Shown: in pieces, positions 17,867-26,931 of the stretch | How the letters are laid out: each line of letters begins with the position of its first letter | Position numbering within the stretch: position 1 is the stretch's first letter | Assembly (NCBI RefSeq): GCF_900107635.1 | Contig: NZ_FNRD01000016.1 | Span: 1-64,000, forward strand | Direction of reading: 5' to 3' | Origin: Flavobacterium gillisiae | Lineage (GTDB): Bacteria > Bacteroidota > Bacteroidia > Flavobacteriales > Flavobacteriaceae | Length of the DNA: 64,000 bases | The notes under the pieces: model-generated | Told to the model about the DNA's origin: nothing | What the model saw: only the letters and a program-made list of their open reading frames with translations | Databases searched by the model: none | Translations under genes and position numbers: made by a program

Positions 17867-17923
17867 GTCAGTTCGACCGGAGTCGAGAACCACTATTGCA
17901 TCTCGACTCCGCTCGATGTGACA
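17867..17923. repeat. Imperfect inverted repeat, dispersed element type
   Basis: TGTCAGTTCGACCGGAGTCGAGA and TCTCGACTCCGCTCGATGTGACA-like arms face each other around a short A/T-rich centre. The G+C content is well above the surroundings. Its form suggests a mobile intergenic palindrome; only one copy is in this window. Confidence 0.55.
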
Positions 17924-17960
17924 AAAATTAGTTATGACTATACTGTACTTGTGTTTGGTA

Positions 17961-19733
17961 TTAAATCACTCCCATTTTCTTCATTAGAAAAGTAGCGCTT
18001 TTATTTTTACATATTCCGTCACGGAGTTTATAATCAAAATGCAAGTCGTCATTAACTATTTCGACTTCAAAGCATTTGTTGGTTAGAATATCCGGATATT
18101 CATTTGTAGTCAGGCAAACTTCGATATCATGTGTTGCAATCGCACCAATGGCTTTATGGGCAATTACTTTCTTAACGACTTCTATAGTTCCGTTTCTTTT
18201 ATCATCAGAATTAGTTCCTCTCAGAATTTCATCCAATAATACAAAAGCAGCATTTCCTTCTAATTCATCCATAATCTGTTTTAAGCGCTTTATTTCGGCG
18301 AAAAAATAAGATTCACTGTCTGACAACGAATCTGACAAGCGCATCGAAACTAACACCGGCAAAGGGTGTACATTGGCTTCATTCGCACAAACCACCGATC
18401 CCATACCTGATAAAACCATGTTTATTCCCAAACTACGTAGAAACGTACTTTTTCCTGACATATTCGACCCTGTCAATATCATAAAAGATTGCGGATGAAA
18501 AGCTACCTCATTCCCTACTCTAGTTTTAGGATTCAATAAAGGATGACTCAAATCTGAGAAATTGATTTTAAATTCGGTATTTAACGTTGGATAAACAAAA
18601 TCAGTGTTATTATAAGCAAAATTAGCCAAGCTATTCAACATTTCGAATTCACCAATAACGTCAAGCCAGTCTTCCATTGCCTCAGCATGCTCTTTTTTCC
18701 AGTTGAGTAATTTATTTAATACATGAAGATTAAAAAGGAAGGTACCATTGAACAAAGAAGCCGTCAATAGATTTCCAATCGTATCCATATTAGAAAACAA
18801 CTCTGATAATTTTTGGAGGTGATGACTTGCGTTTTCTGCTTTAAATTTTAGTCTCTGTTGCAAATCCATCAACTTTTGAGAATGAAAGGATTCCTCTTCT
18901 ATTTTTTTAAGCAATAAACCATATTGACTGATCACCTTATCGATATCTTCCGCATTGGCAATTTCGATTTGGATTCGTTTAAAAAAGGCACCCATAATTA
19001 CCAAATTCAATATAAACACATAGGATAGATAGGATAGTAAAATTGCCTCATTAGTACTTATATACGAAACAAGAATGCCTAGAAATAGCAAAGGCGTAAT
19101 ATAAGAAAGCACGATTGCCCCTTTAGATACTGGTGCACTCTGAAATTTACTCCATTTCATTAATCCTTCATAACTCGCTTTTGAATCATTGCTTATTATG
19201 GCTAAAGCCAAGAAATTCTGACGCCAGTCTAACTTTTCGGAAAGCTCCTTGACAGCTGTCTGGTTTCTAATGATTTCTTCATTTGGGGATAATGTAAGTA
19301 GTTGATTGGCTAACTTCTTCTTTCCTATAAAAGTGGCCGTTCTATTTAAGTTTTGGAACAGGGAATGCTCACCAAAAACATCCAAATCATATGCATAGGG
19401 ATGATGAAAATCATTAAACTCTTGTCCGTTTTCAAATGGAATGTTTTTTTTCGCCAAATAGGATATTTCATTTTCATTGATTCCCACCAGAGCCGAATTT
19501 ATCTTTTTTTCGAAAAGCAACTTGGAATGAATTCGCATTAAGATGATAAAGGCAGCAAAAAAGAAAACAGCGGAAATTATAAAAATAACTTCGCTGTTTT
19601 GTATGTAATAATAAAGAGATCCTAAAAAAAGAACAACAGACGACAGTCTAAGTAAACTGATTTTATTGTATTTTTTATTGATTTTGCTTAATTCCTGCGA
19701 ATAGCTTTTACTCTTAGTACTGTATGAATCCAT
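17961..19733 (-). CDS. MutS-related membrane ATPase
   Basis: The 590-residue protein has two N-terminal membrane segments (about residues 28-66) and a second hydrophobic pair near residues 205-255, then a MutS core/lever-like helical region and a C-terminal MutS ATPase domain: Walker A GSNMSGKSTF (about residues 420-429), ADSLSDSESYFFAE-like sequence, Walker B FVLLDEILRGTNS and the ATHD motif. It lacks the N-terminal mismatch-recognition domains of MutS, so it is not the mismatch repair protein; the role is unknown. A TATATTTG box lies at 19754-19761 upstream. Confidence 0.87.
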   Translation of the reverse strand: MDSYSTKSKSYSQELSKINKKYNKISLLRLSSVVLFLGSLYYYIQNSEVIFIISAVFFFAAFIILMRIHSKLLFEKKINSALVGINENEISYLAKKNIPFENGQEFNDFHHPYAYDLDVFGEHSLFQNLNRTATFIGKKKLANQLLTLSPNEEIIRNQTAVKELSEKLDWRQNFLALAIISNDSKASYEGLMKWSKFQSAPVSKGAIVLSYITPLLFLGILVSYISTNEAILLSYLSYVFILNLVIMGAFFKRIQIEIANAEDIDKVISQYGLLLKKIEEESFHSQKLMDLQQRLKFKAENASHHLQKLSELFSNMDTIGNLLTASLFNGTFLFNLHVLNKLLNWKKEHAEAMEDWLDVIGEFEMLNSLANFAYNNTDFVYPTLNTEFKINFSDLSHPLLNPKTRVGNEVAFHPQSFMILTGSNMSGKSTFLRSLGINMVLSGMGSVVCANEANVHPLPVLVSMRLSDSLSDSESYFFAEIKRLKQIMDELEGNAAFVLLDEILRGTNSDDKRNGTIEVVKKVIAHKAIGAIATHDIEVCLTTNEYPDILTNKCFEVEIVNDDLHFDYKLRDGICKNKSATFLMKKMGVI

Positions 19734-19818
19734 ATTTCGATTTAATTGAAATACAAATATAGGTGTACCGCAATAAATAAGCTATTAGAATAAGGAACAA
19801 TATAACAACACTGTAAAG

Positions 19819-20655
19819 TTAATCTTCCATAGGAATTGCCAAAATGGGAACGTCAAAATTATTGGCAAATTTCTTAGTTAGGCTGGGATGGAATAGGCCT
19901 TCAAAAAACGTTCTTTTGTATGTCACCATCGTCAAAACATTAATTTCTTGGTATAAGATAAAATCTAAAATAGTTTCCTTTACTTCGTCGCTATCAATCA
20001 CAAAAAATTCAATTGGCTCGTTCTCAAAATCCTCTTCCCAATTCTTAATTGTTGATCGATCAACATCCGATTTGCTAGTTTTTACATAAAGACATTTTAC
20101 AACTGCATTAGCCATTTTTGCTAATTTTATAGTGTTTTTAAGCGCTTTTTTATCCTTAGCTCTAAATCGTGTTGTAAAACCTATGGTTTCTGTTTTTTTG
20201 AATTTAGCATCAATAGGAACACATAGCATCGGAACATCAATATCGGCCAAAACATTACCCGTATTCGTACCAGAAAAAAACTCTGACCATCCTGAAGCTC
20301 CTTCAGTACCCATAACCACATAATCTATTTTATCATCCTTGATTGATTTGTTGATATTATACAGCAAATTACCATCCATCAGGCGATGCGTCATTCTAAT
20401 TTTATCCAGATTTCGCTCTTCTGCTATCGCACGAAGTTTCGGAATTTCTTCTTTAAACATTTCAAATTGTGACAATTCTACTGATTCATAGATAATCATA
20501 TAATTTTCCGGAAAAAACTGATTGTCGAATACTGGCAACTCAAAGGCGTGCAATAAAACTAGTTCGCCTTGTACTATTTTCGCAAATTCTAAAGCATGTA
20601 CAAATGCATTAGTAGCGGCTTCAGAAAAATCGGTTGGAAATAATATACGTTTCAT
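19819..20655 (-). CDS. Universal stress protein, two UspA domains (copy 1)
   Basis: The 278-residue protein carries two Usp folds. The first begins MKRILFPTDFSEAATNAFVHAL and ends with YVVMGTEGASGWSEFFSGTN, the ATP-binding G-rich loop type; the second is less conserved and ends FDVPILAIPMED. It is closely similar to the next upstream gene (20872-21705), so the pair arose by tandem duplication. A TAAATTTG box at 20685-20692 suggests a separate promoter. Such proteins respond to starvation and redox stress. Confidence 0.88.
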   Translation of the reverse strand: MKRILFPTDFSEAATNAFVHALEFAKIVQGELVLLHAFELPVFDNQFFPENYMIIYESVELSQFEMFKEEIPKLRAIAEERNLDKIRMTHRLMDGNLLYNINKSIKDDKIDYVVMGTEGASGWSEFFSGTNTGNVLADIDVPMLCVPIDAKFKKTETIGFTTRFRAKDKKALKNTIKLAKMANAVVKCLYVKTSKSDVDRSTIKNWEEDFENEPIEFFVIDSDEVKETILDFILYQEINVLTMVTYKRTFFEGLFHPSLTKKFANNFDVPILAIPMED

Positions 20656-20871
20656 ACTATTATGTTTTTAAGTGGAAGAATATTCAAATTTACACCTAAA
20701 GTTACAATTATAATATGATAAATATCAGTCAGTTTGATTTATTTTAACAAATAAACTTCTGCATATTTAAGATTGTTATTTTTTGAAATTTTAAACATAT
20801 TCAGCTAGGACCTTAGATAATTAGGAGCTATTTTTATACCTACATTATTACCTAGTAGCTACGCTTTTTCT

Positions 20872-21705
20872 TTAATCGATATGGATGGCTAAAATTGGGA
20901 TGTGAAATTCTGGATGTGACTTTTTAGTATAGCTAGGTTGAAACAACCCTTTAAAGAAACCTCTTTTATAGATTAACATGGTCAACACATCCACGTTTTT
21001 ATTGGTAATAAAATCTAAAACTGCTTCATTGATTTCATCACTTTCGACGACAACGAATTCAATAGGTTGTTTTTCAAACTCCACTTTCCATTCTGCAATA
21101 GTTTCTTTTGAAACATCAGAATCACTAGTTTTTACATAGAGGCACTTCACATTGGCATTTATAATCTTTGCCAAATTTAAAACTGCATTAATTGCTATCT
21201 TATCTTTAGCTCGATAACGGGTCGTAAATCCAATCGTTTTAATGGTTTTATGTTTGGCTTCTAAAGGTATGCATAAAACAGGAACCGCTATCCCAATAAT
21301 GACATCTCCTGAATTAGAACCAACAAAAACGGCATCCCAATCTGTTACACCGGAGGTTCCCATAACAACGTAGTCAACTTTATCCGTATCAACAACCTTT
21401 TTAATATTATCTATTAAATCGCCTTCCATTAACCGATGCGACATCTTTATGTTATCCAAATTACAAGCTTCTGCAATAGCACGAAGTTTTGGAATTTCCT
21501 CTTTAAACATATCGAACTCCGTTAACTCAACTGTGTCGTAAACCATCTTAAAATTCTCTGGAAAAAATTGGTCATCAATCGGCAGCAGCGGGTAAGAATG
21601 CAATACAATAAGTTCTCCTTGTATTATTTTTGCAAATGCTAAGGCGTGAACGAAAGCATTGGTGGCCACTTTAGAAAAATCGGTTGGAAATAGAATACGT
21701 TTCAT
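20872..21705 (-). CDS. Universal stress protein, two UspA domains (copy 2)
   Basis: The 277-residue paralogue shares the N-terminal MKRILFPTDFS start, the FFPENFK block, the FDMFKEEIPKLRAIAEA block and YVVMGTSG loop with copy 1. The 216-base gap between the two is A/T-rich and holds no hairpin that I can see. Roles cannot be separated from sequence. Confidence 0.88.
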   Translation of the reverse strand: MKRILFPTDFSKVATNAFVHALAFAKIIQGELIVLHSYPLLPIDDQFFPENFKMVYDTVELTEFDMFKEEIPKLRAIAEACNLDNIKMSHRLMEGDLIDNIKKVVDTDKVDYVVMGTSGVTDWDAVFVGSNSGDVIIGIAVPVLCIPLEAKHKTIKTIGFTTRYRAKDKIAINAVLNLAKIINANVKCLYVKTSDSDVSKETIAEWKVEFEKQPIEFVVVESDEINEAVLDFITNKNVDVLTMLIYKRGFFKGLFQPSYTKKSHPEFHIPILAIHID

Positions 21706-21830
21706 GTTTTATCAGTTTAAAGTAAATTGTAGCAACGAATACAATTCTAAAGTTACGAAATAAAATTCAGCCACCTACCGCAACAAGCTTAAATCAAGTC
21801 ATTCAATTTTAATTTTTCCAAAAAAAAATT

Positions 21831-21895
21831 GCCACGAATGTCACAAATAGTCACGAATTTTAAAACTTAAAAAAGACTAATTCCACGAATTTTGT
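21831..21895. repeat. Dispersed intergenic repeat (family D), copy 1
   Basis: The block GCCACGAATGTCACAAATAG, followed by an A/T-rich middle and AAAAAGACTAATTCCACGAA, recurs with small changes at 25549-25614. It occupies the 380-base gene-free stretch between the stress protein and mnmE, which otherwise holds only the mnmE -7 box. Confidence 0.65.
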
Positions 21896-22059
21896 TCGGG
21901 CTGATAATTTATTCGTGCGAATTCGTTCAATTCACGGCTAAAAAAAAATTATTTTTAAAAAATCATATTCAATAAGTTTTTAAAAGCAAATGCCCTGCGC
22001 TTAACTTATAATAACAAAAAGGCGCTTCCTTAAATAAATAGATACTTACATAGATTTAG

Positions 22060-22067
22060 TACCTTTG
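22060..22067 (+). promoter_or_regulatory. mnmE promoter -7 box
   Basis: TACCTTTG matches TAnnTTTG, 19 bases upstream of the mnmE start codon. No clear TTG lies at the -33 position. Confidence 0.5.
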
Positions 22068-22086
22068 TCGCTTAGACAATAAAAAT

Positions 22087-23487
22087 ATGTTATATAACGA
22101 TTCGATCGTAGCCTTAGCGACACCTTCTGGAGCTGGAGCTATTGCAGTCATCCGAATTTCAGGCGCTGAAGCAATTACTATTGGTAATAGTGTTTTTAAA
22201 TCCATTAAAAACAAAGATTTAACCAAGCAAAAAACACATACCCTGCATTTAGGGCATATTATCGACGACCAAAAAACGCTCGACGAAGTATTAGTGTCAC
22301 TTTTTAAAGGACCCTACTCTTATACAGGCGAAAACACGATTGAAATATCCTGTCATGGTTCTACATATATTCAACAACAGATTATACAACTACTACTGCG
22401 TAAAGGCTGTCGCATGGCTGACCCGGGAGAATTCACACTACGTGCTTTCCTAAACGGAAAATTAGATTTATCGCAAGCCGAAGCCGTTGCTGATTTAATA
22501 TCTTCTGATAATGAAGCATCACACCAAATCGCTATGCAGCAAATGCGTGGTGGTTTCTCTAATGAAATAGCTAAATTACGAGAAGAACTGTTAAATTTTG
22601 CTTCGCTCATCGAACTCGAACTCGACTTTGCCGAGGAAGATGTGGAATTTGCAGATCGTACCCAATTCCACGAATTACTGAACAGAATCGAATTTGTTCT
22701 AAAACGCCTTATCGATTCCTTTGCAGTGGGGAACGTCATCAAAAACGGAATTCCTGTTGCCATTGTGGGAGAGCCTAATGTAGGGAAATCGACATTGCTG
22801 AATGCTTTATTGAACGAAGAACGCGCCATTGTTTCGGAGATTGCCGGAACAACCCGTGACACTATTGAAGACGAACTAGTCATTGGCGGAATAGGATTTC
22901 GATTTATCGACACGGCAGGAATTCGCGAGACACAAGATGTTGTGGAAAGCATCGGAATACGCAAAACATTCGAAAAAATAGAACAGTCACAGGTGGTATT
23001 GTATCTGTTTGATAGTTTGAAGTTTAAAGTTCAAAGTTCTGAATATATCGTAGAAATCGAGAAAGTAAAGAATCAATTTCCGCTAAAACCATTAGTGGTG
23101 GTCATCAATAAAACCGAACTACTGTCGGATGCCGAAGTTGCCGAAATCAAAAATCAACTCCAGCCGTTGAACGTGATTCTCGAAATGATTTCTGCTAAAC
23201 AAAACATCGGGGTTGATGAATTAAAAAACCAACTGCTGTCTTTTGTCAATACCGGAGCACTAAGAAATAACGAAACGATAGTTACGAATACCAGACATTA
23301 TGACTCCCTGCTGAAAGCATTGGAGGAAATAACCAAAGTAAAATACGGACTAGAAACGAACCTACCTAGCGACTTAATGGCTATCGATATCAAGGAAGCC
23401 TTGTATCATTTTGGTACGATTACGGGTCAGGTAACGAATGATGAATTATTGGGGAATATATTTGCTAATTTTTGTATCGGTAAATAA
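22087..23487 (+). CDS. mnmE: tRNA uridine-5-carboxymethylaminomethyl modification GTPase
   Basis: The 466-residue enzyme acts with MnmG to modify the wobble uridine of certain tRNAs. It has the N-terminal folate-binding domain (IVALATPSGAGAIAVIRISG), the helical domain, the inserted G domain with GEPNVGKSTLLNALL (about residues 222-236), switch DTAGIRET and NKTE, and the invariant C-terminal FCIGK containing the catalytic Cys. Length and order are standard. Confidence 0.96.
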   Translation: MLYNDSIVALATPSGAGAIAVIRISGAEAITIGNSVFKSIKNKDLTKQKTHTLHLGHIIDDQKTLDEVLVSLFKGPYSYTGENTIEISCHGSTYIQQQIIQLLLRKGCRMADPGEFTLRAFLNGKLDLSQAEAVADLISSDNEASHQIAMQQMRGGFSNEIAKLREELLNFASLIELELDFAEEDVEFADRTQFHELLNRIEFVLKRLIDSFAVGNVIKNGIPVAIVGEPNVGKSTLLNALLNEERAIVSEIAGTTRDTIEDELVIGGIGFRFIDTAGIRETQDVVESIGIRKTFEKIEQSQVVLYLFDSLKFKVQSSEYIVEIEKVKNQFPLKPLVVVINKTELLSDAEVAEIKNQLQPLNVILEMISAKQNIGVDELKNQLLSFVNTGALRNNETIVTNTRHYDSLLKALEEITKVKYGLETNLPSDLMAIDIKEALYHFGTITGQVTNDELLGNIFANFCIGK

Positions 23488-23712
23488 CAATAGTCTCGAT
23501 TCAGTAGTCTTTAAACTTCATCAAAACTTCAAATAAAAAGAAAACAACCGCAATGTTTTGATCATCTAATTAGCTAACTGTAATTAAAACGAACATTGTT
23601 TTTTGGCACTAATTGAGCAAATAATTTAAATCTTAAATTATTTTTAACATAATTTTACTAGGCTATCTTTGGCAAAATTCTATTTTTGTAACTTAACTAT
23701 AATAAAAAAAAC

Positions 23713-23889
23713 ATGAAAGAATTAGTAGCAAAGATTAACGCTGAGTTTGAAGCATTTACTGCAGAAACAGAATCTCTAATTGAAAAAGGGGTAAAAGCTG
23801 CTGGAGCAAGAGCACGTAAGTCAACTTTAGAAATGGAAAAAATGCTAAAAGAATTTAGAAAACTTTCTATCGAAGAGTCTAAAAAATAA
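23713..23889 (+). CDS. Histone H1-like small basic protein
   Basis: A 58-residue product begins MKELVAKINAEFEAFTAETE and continues with KGVKAAGARARKSTLEMEKM before a helical tail ending in EESKK. This is the Bacteroidota protein usually called histone H1. It is rich in Lys, Ala and Glu and predicted to be helical; DNA binding is inferred from the name and composition. Possible -7 boxes TATCTTTG (23664-23671) and TATTTTTG (23681-23688) precede it, and a strong terminator follows, so it is a separate transcript. Confidence 0.83.
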   Translation: MKELVAKINAEFEAFTAETESLIEKGVKAAGARARKSTLEMEKMLKEFRKLSIEESKK

Positions 23890-23902
23890 TTGCCTTTTAC
23901 AC

Positions 23903-23938
23903 AAAAGTCCTTAGTCAATCTAAGGACTTTTGTTTTTT
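23903..23938 (+). terminator. Rho-independent terminator
   Basis: AAAAGTCCTTAG and CTAAGGACTTTT flank a 5-base loop and are followed by GTTTTTT. It ends the histone H1-like transcript. Confidence 0.88.
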
Positions 23939-24049
23939 AATTCAATTAAGTCGTATTCAAACGGAATTTACTTAGTGAACAGCTGTATAGTAATAGTCAC
24001 AAGGCTGCCATTTCAGGCTATTCACTAAAAGTCCGCGGGAATCTCCCTT

Positions 24050-24165
24050 AAAACATAAACCCAAAACGAGCTTCCTACGGTCGCTGTTTTGGGTTTTGTT
24101 TTATACGGTGCTCCTTCCCTTGCGGGCTTTCCGCTGCTATCCTGGGCAGGACGTAAACCTTCGAT
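24050..24165. repeat. Hairpin plus dispersed repeat (family A-like), copy 3
   Basis: AAACCCAAAACGAGC pairs with GCTGTTTTGGGTTT (24057-24097), followed by GGGCTTTCCGCTGCTATCC, which is the diverged end of the family A element. It lies just after the stop of the leftward hypothetical gene and may act as its terminator. Confidence 0.5.
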
Positions 24166-24170
24166 ACGAT

Positions 24171-24662
24171 CTATTGCTCCCCATCAAGAAAATCGCTACT
24201 ATCAAAATCATCTTCATCAAAGCTATCACTCTCAGTCGGCGGAACTGCTCCTTCTGGATTAAACAAACCCCATTCGTCCCAAATATGATTACTAATGTCA
24301 AAACCAGCTACCCAATCTAAAAACAACAACCGAAATTCATCAATTTCTTTTCTAATGAGTTTTACATATTCTAAATCTTTATAGCTCTCATGAAATCGTA
24401 AACTTCCCACTTGTACATATAAGTGCATCGCATGATCTCTAATAATTGCTGCGTTCTGCATCCGAATACTATATAAATCACCTCCTTCAGCTCCCGCAAT
24501 TTTTGCCATAATAATCATAGCATCAGCTCGCATCAAGTCTTTTGTGCCTTGAATATAATCATCGTCTTCTGGTAAAGAGCCCATCAAGCTTTCTACTAAT
24601 TGGTAAATTAATTCGGCTTTTTGATAGATTGCTAAGTTTTGAGTATTCTCTAATCGAGACAT
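24171..24662 (-). CDS. Hypothetical helical protein with acidic tail
   Basis: I do not recognise this 163-residue protein with certainty. Residues 1-120 are predicted as helices in a bundle-like pattern (TQNLAIYQKAELIYQLVESL; RADAMIIMAKIAGAEGGD; RMQNAAIIRDHAMHLYVQ), and the last 30 residues are strongly acidic (SDSFDEDDFDSSDF). The arrangement resembles four-helix-bundle proteins of the 23S intervening-sequence type, which is only a resemblance. It stands alone between repeats and a divergent gene. Confidence 0.7.
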   Translation of the reverse strand: MSRLENTQNLAIYQKAELIYQLVESLMGSLPEDDDYIQGTKDLMRADAMIIMAKIAGAEGGDLYSIRMQNAAIIRDHAMHLYVQVGSLRFHESYKDLEYVKLIRKEIDEFRLLFLDWVAGFDISNHIWDEWGLFNPEGAVPPTESDSFDEDDFDSSDFLDGEQ

Positions 24663-24940
24663 AGTTGGTTGGTTTTATAATTTAATTAAAATTTTAATTT
24701 ACATTAGAGATCGAAAAATAATAAAATTTCTAACCATAACCACTCTAATTGAATCCATTTTAGAAGAGTGCAAGTATATTCTTTTACGGAGATTAAAAAT
24801 ACTATTTTTTTCGAAAAACACATAAAATAATTGAATCTAGTTCTAGATAAAAATTAACATTAAATTCCGTCCTAAGAACTAAAAAGTCTCTTTAAATATT
24901 TTAATTTAGCCTAAAATTTAAGAATACAAAACATAATTTC

Positions 24941-25501
24941 ATGGACGATGAAACCTTTATCTTCTGCCTCGAAGGTGTTCCTGACGTAGATACCACTACA
25001 ACTACTGAGGTGGTAAAAAACTTAGAAAAATTTGCCCTTGAGCATAATATTGCCAGTATTTACAAAACCTGCGATACCATTGAAGGATTAGAAGAAAGCT
25101 TAGGCGCTTTGCTATATGATGATCATAATTTTAAAGATTATGTCATCATTTATTTAGTAATGCCCGGACAAGAAAACAATATTTGCTTACATGATTACTA
25201 TTATAGCTTAGAGGAAATCGCTGAGTTATTTGAAGGAAAATTAAGAGGGAAAATTGTTCACTTTTCGAATAAAAAAGTTTTAGATTTAACTACAGAGGAA
25301 GCGCAATACTTTTTAGATATCACTAATGCTCGTGCCATTTCAGGCTATGGAGAATCGTTGCATACCTTGAGTAGTATTCACTTAGACAAAGCTTTTTTTA
25401 GCTTATGTGAAGAACAAGATGACCTTGTTGAAATAGTTGAAGAATTACATCAAAAACACTATGCACTTTGTAAACTCCTCGATTTTAGAATGTATTACTA
25501 G
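24941..25501 (+). CDS. Hypothetical protein, possibly DUF6642
   Basis: The 186-residue soluble acidic protein starts MDDETFIFCLEGVPDVDT. It seems to have an alternating strand/helix N-terminal domain (KDYVIIYLVMPG at residues 65-76) and a helical C-terminal half ending LLDFRMYY. I tentatively link it to DUF6642 from memory of flavobacterial annotations. No catalytic motif is evident. It reads away from the previous gene across a 278-base A/T-rich gap. Confidence 0.7.
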   Translation: MDDETFIFCLEGVPDVDTTTTTEVVKNLEKFALEHNIASIYKTCDTIEGLEESLGALLYDDHNFKDYVIIYLVMPGQENNICLHDYYYSLEEIAELFEGKLRGKIVHFSNKKVLDLTTEEAQYFLDITNARAISGYGESLHTLSSIHLDKAFFSLCEEQDDLVEIVEELHQKHYALCKLLDFRMYY

Positions 25502-25548
25502 AAAACAACATCAAAGTGCATTCACTTTTAACTTTCGATAAAAAAAGT

Positions 25549-25614
25549 TGACACGAATTTCACAAATTGACACAAATTTTAAAACTTAAAAAAGACTAAT
25601 TCCACAATTTTTGG
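25549..25614. repeat. Dispersed intergenic repeat (family D), copy 2
   Basis: GACACGAATTTCACAAATTG, then an A/T-rich middle and AAAAAGACTAATTCCACAA, repeats the block at 21831-21895. It lies between two rightward genes. Confidence 0.65.
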
Positions 25615-25688
25615 TCGCACTAAATGTTTATTATTATTTTAATAAATTAAAAATCAGTTGTTTATATAAAATTTACTAACTTTAGTAG

Positions 25689-26831
25689 ATGAAAAAACAT
25701 TTCAATATTATTATCGCAGGAGCTGGAGGTATTGCTGAGGCTGTTAGTTTAATTTTAGCCGAATGGAGTGACGTCACACCTACTCTTTATATTGGGGACA
25801 GAAGTTTTTTAAAAGCTAAAAAAGTAGCCAAATGGGTTGAGGAAGGCACTACAAAACCTTGTGTCGTTAAAGCGTTTGACCTTAGCGAAACGGGAATTAC
25901 TGATGAAATGAAAGACATCTTTCAACAAGGAGACATCATTCTCGATTGCCTTCCAGGAAGTGTAGCTCCGAGAATAGCCCAATTTGCAAAAGACTTCAAC
26001 CTTCACTACGCTAACCTTACTGAATATGTTGCCGAAACGGAAGAAATTATAGCTTTGTCTAAAAATACGGATACTGGTTTTCTATTGCAAACGGGCTTAG
26101 CCCCAGGTTATATTGATTTATTGGCCCATGAGTTATTTCAACAATTTCGAAATGACTACAAGGTAAACTCTGTTCACACGCTAGAATTTAAAGTTGGTGC
26201 CTTAACAAAACATGCCGTAGCGCCCCACTTTTACGGCTTTACTTGGAGTCCAGTAGGTGTCGCAACCGAATATCTAAAGGATACCATTGTTCTGAGAGAT
26301 TATGTAAAAACCACGCTACCCTCCTTATCAGAAAGAGCTAACATAATTATTGACGGCATTACTTACGAAGAAGATCTCACCTCTGGAGGTGCCGCCGATC
26401 TACCCGATGCTTTGTCCGGAAAAGTGTGCCACCTCGATTATAAAACATTGCGTTATCCCGGTCATTACGCTTGGGTGGACAAACAAATTAAAAAAATAGG
26501 CAACACAGAAGCTGCAATTAAAACGCTTCAACAAAAAATGCAAGAGGTTATTCCGCATATTGAGGACGACCAAATTGTATTGTATGCTGCCATCGAAGGC
26601 AAAGATATTGAAGGAGTTTTACGCCGTCGCGAAATAGCCAAAACCATATTTCCACAAAAAATAGGGAATCATCAATTAAGAGCCATTCAAACAACTACCG
26701 CAGCACCTTTGGCGCAAGCGGCACAATTACTGCTCGAAGGTAAGTACAAAGGTGCTCTTCTACAAAGCCAAATTGACTCCGCAGCATTCCTTAATGGGAA
26801 TTTTGTTTCTAGAGTATATGGAAAAATTTAA
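25689..26831 (+). CDS. Saccharopine dehydrogenase family oxidoreductase
   Basis: The 380-residue protein has an N-terminal Rossmann motif (IIIAGAGGIAEAV, residues 7-19) and the saccharopine-dehydrogenase-type second domain (LQTGLAPGYIDLLAHEL, about residues 136-152; LRYPGHYAW). Such enzymes act on saccharopine, lysine or carboxynorspermidine; the pathway is not given by the neighbours. It stands alone between repeats and the GYF-domain gene. Confidence 0.85.
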   Translation: MKKHFNIIIAGAGGIAEAVSLILAEWSDVTPTLYIGDRSFLKAKKVAKWVEEGTTKPCVVKAFDLSETGITDEMKDIFQQGDIILDCLPGSVAPRIAQFAKDFNLHYANLTEYVAETEEIIALSKNTDTGFLLQTGLAPGYIDLLAHELFQQFRNDYKVNSVHTLEFKVGALTKHAVAPHFYGFTWSPVGVATEYLKDTIVLRDYVKTTLPSLSERANIIIDGITYEEDLTSGGAADLPDALSGKVCHLDYKTLRYPGHYAWVDKQIKKIGNTEAAIKTLQQKMQEVIPHIEDDQIVLYAAIEGKDIEGVLRRREIAKTIFPQKIGNHQLRAIQTTTAAPLAQAAQLLLEGKYKGALLQSQIDSAAFLNGNFVSRVYGKI

Positions 26832-26931
26832 TGCCTAATTAGTATGAAACAAACTTTGGTTTTCCATACAAACAAAATGCATTTTTTTGTAATATTACGC
26901 TCTATTAAAGCATAGCAAATATTCGCAAATA

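Noticed and set aside
17620..17931. Rightward 103-residue frame after dnaN
   Set aside because: It is made of a terminator, a palindrome and 14-base tandem repeats; the product is low-complexity.
22371..22964. Leftward 197-residue Ser-rich frame over mnmE
   Set aside because: It is antisense to the mnmE gene and its composition reflects the complementary strand.
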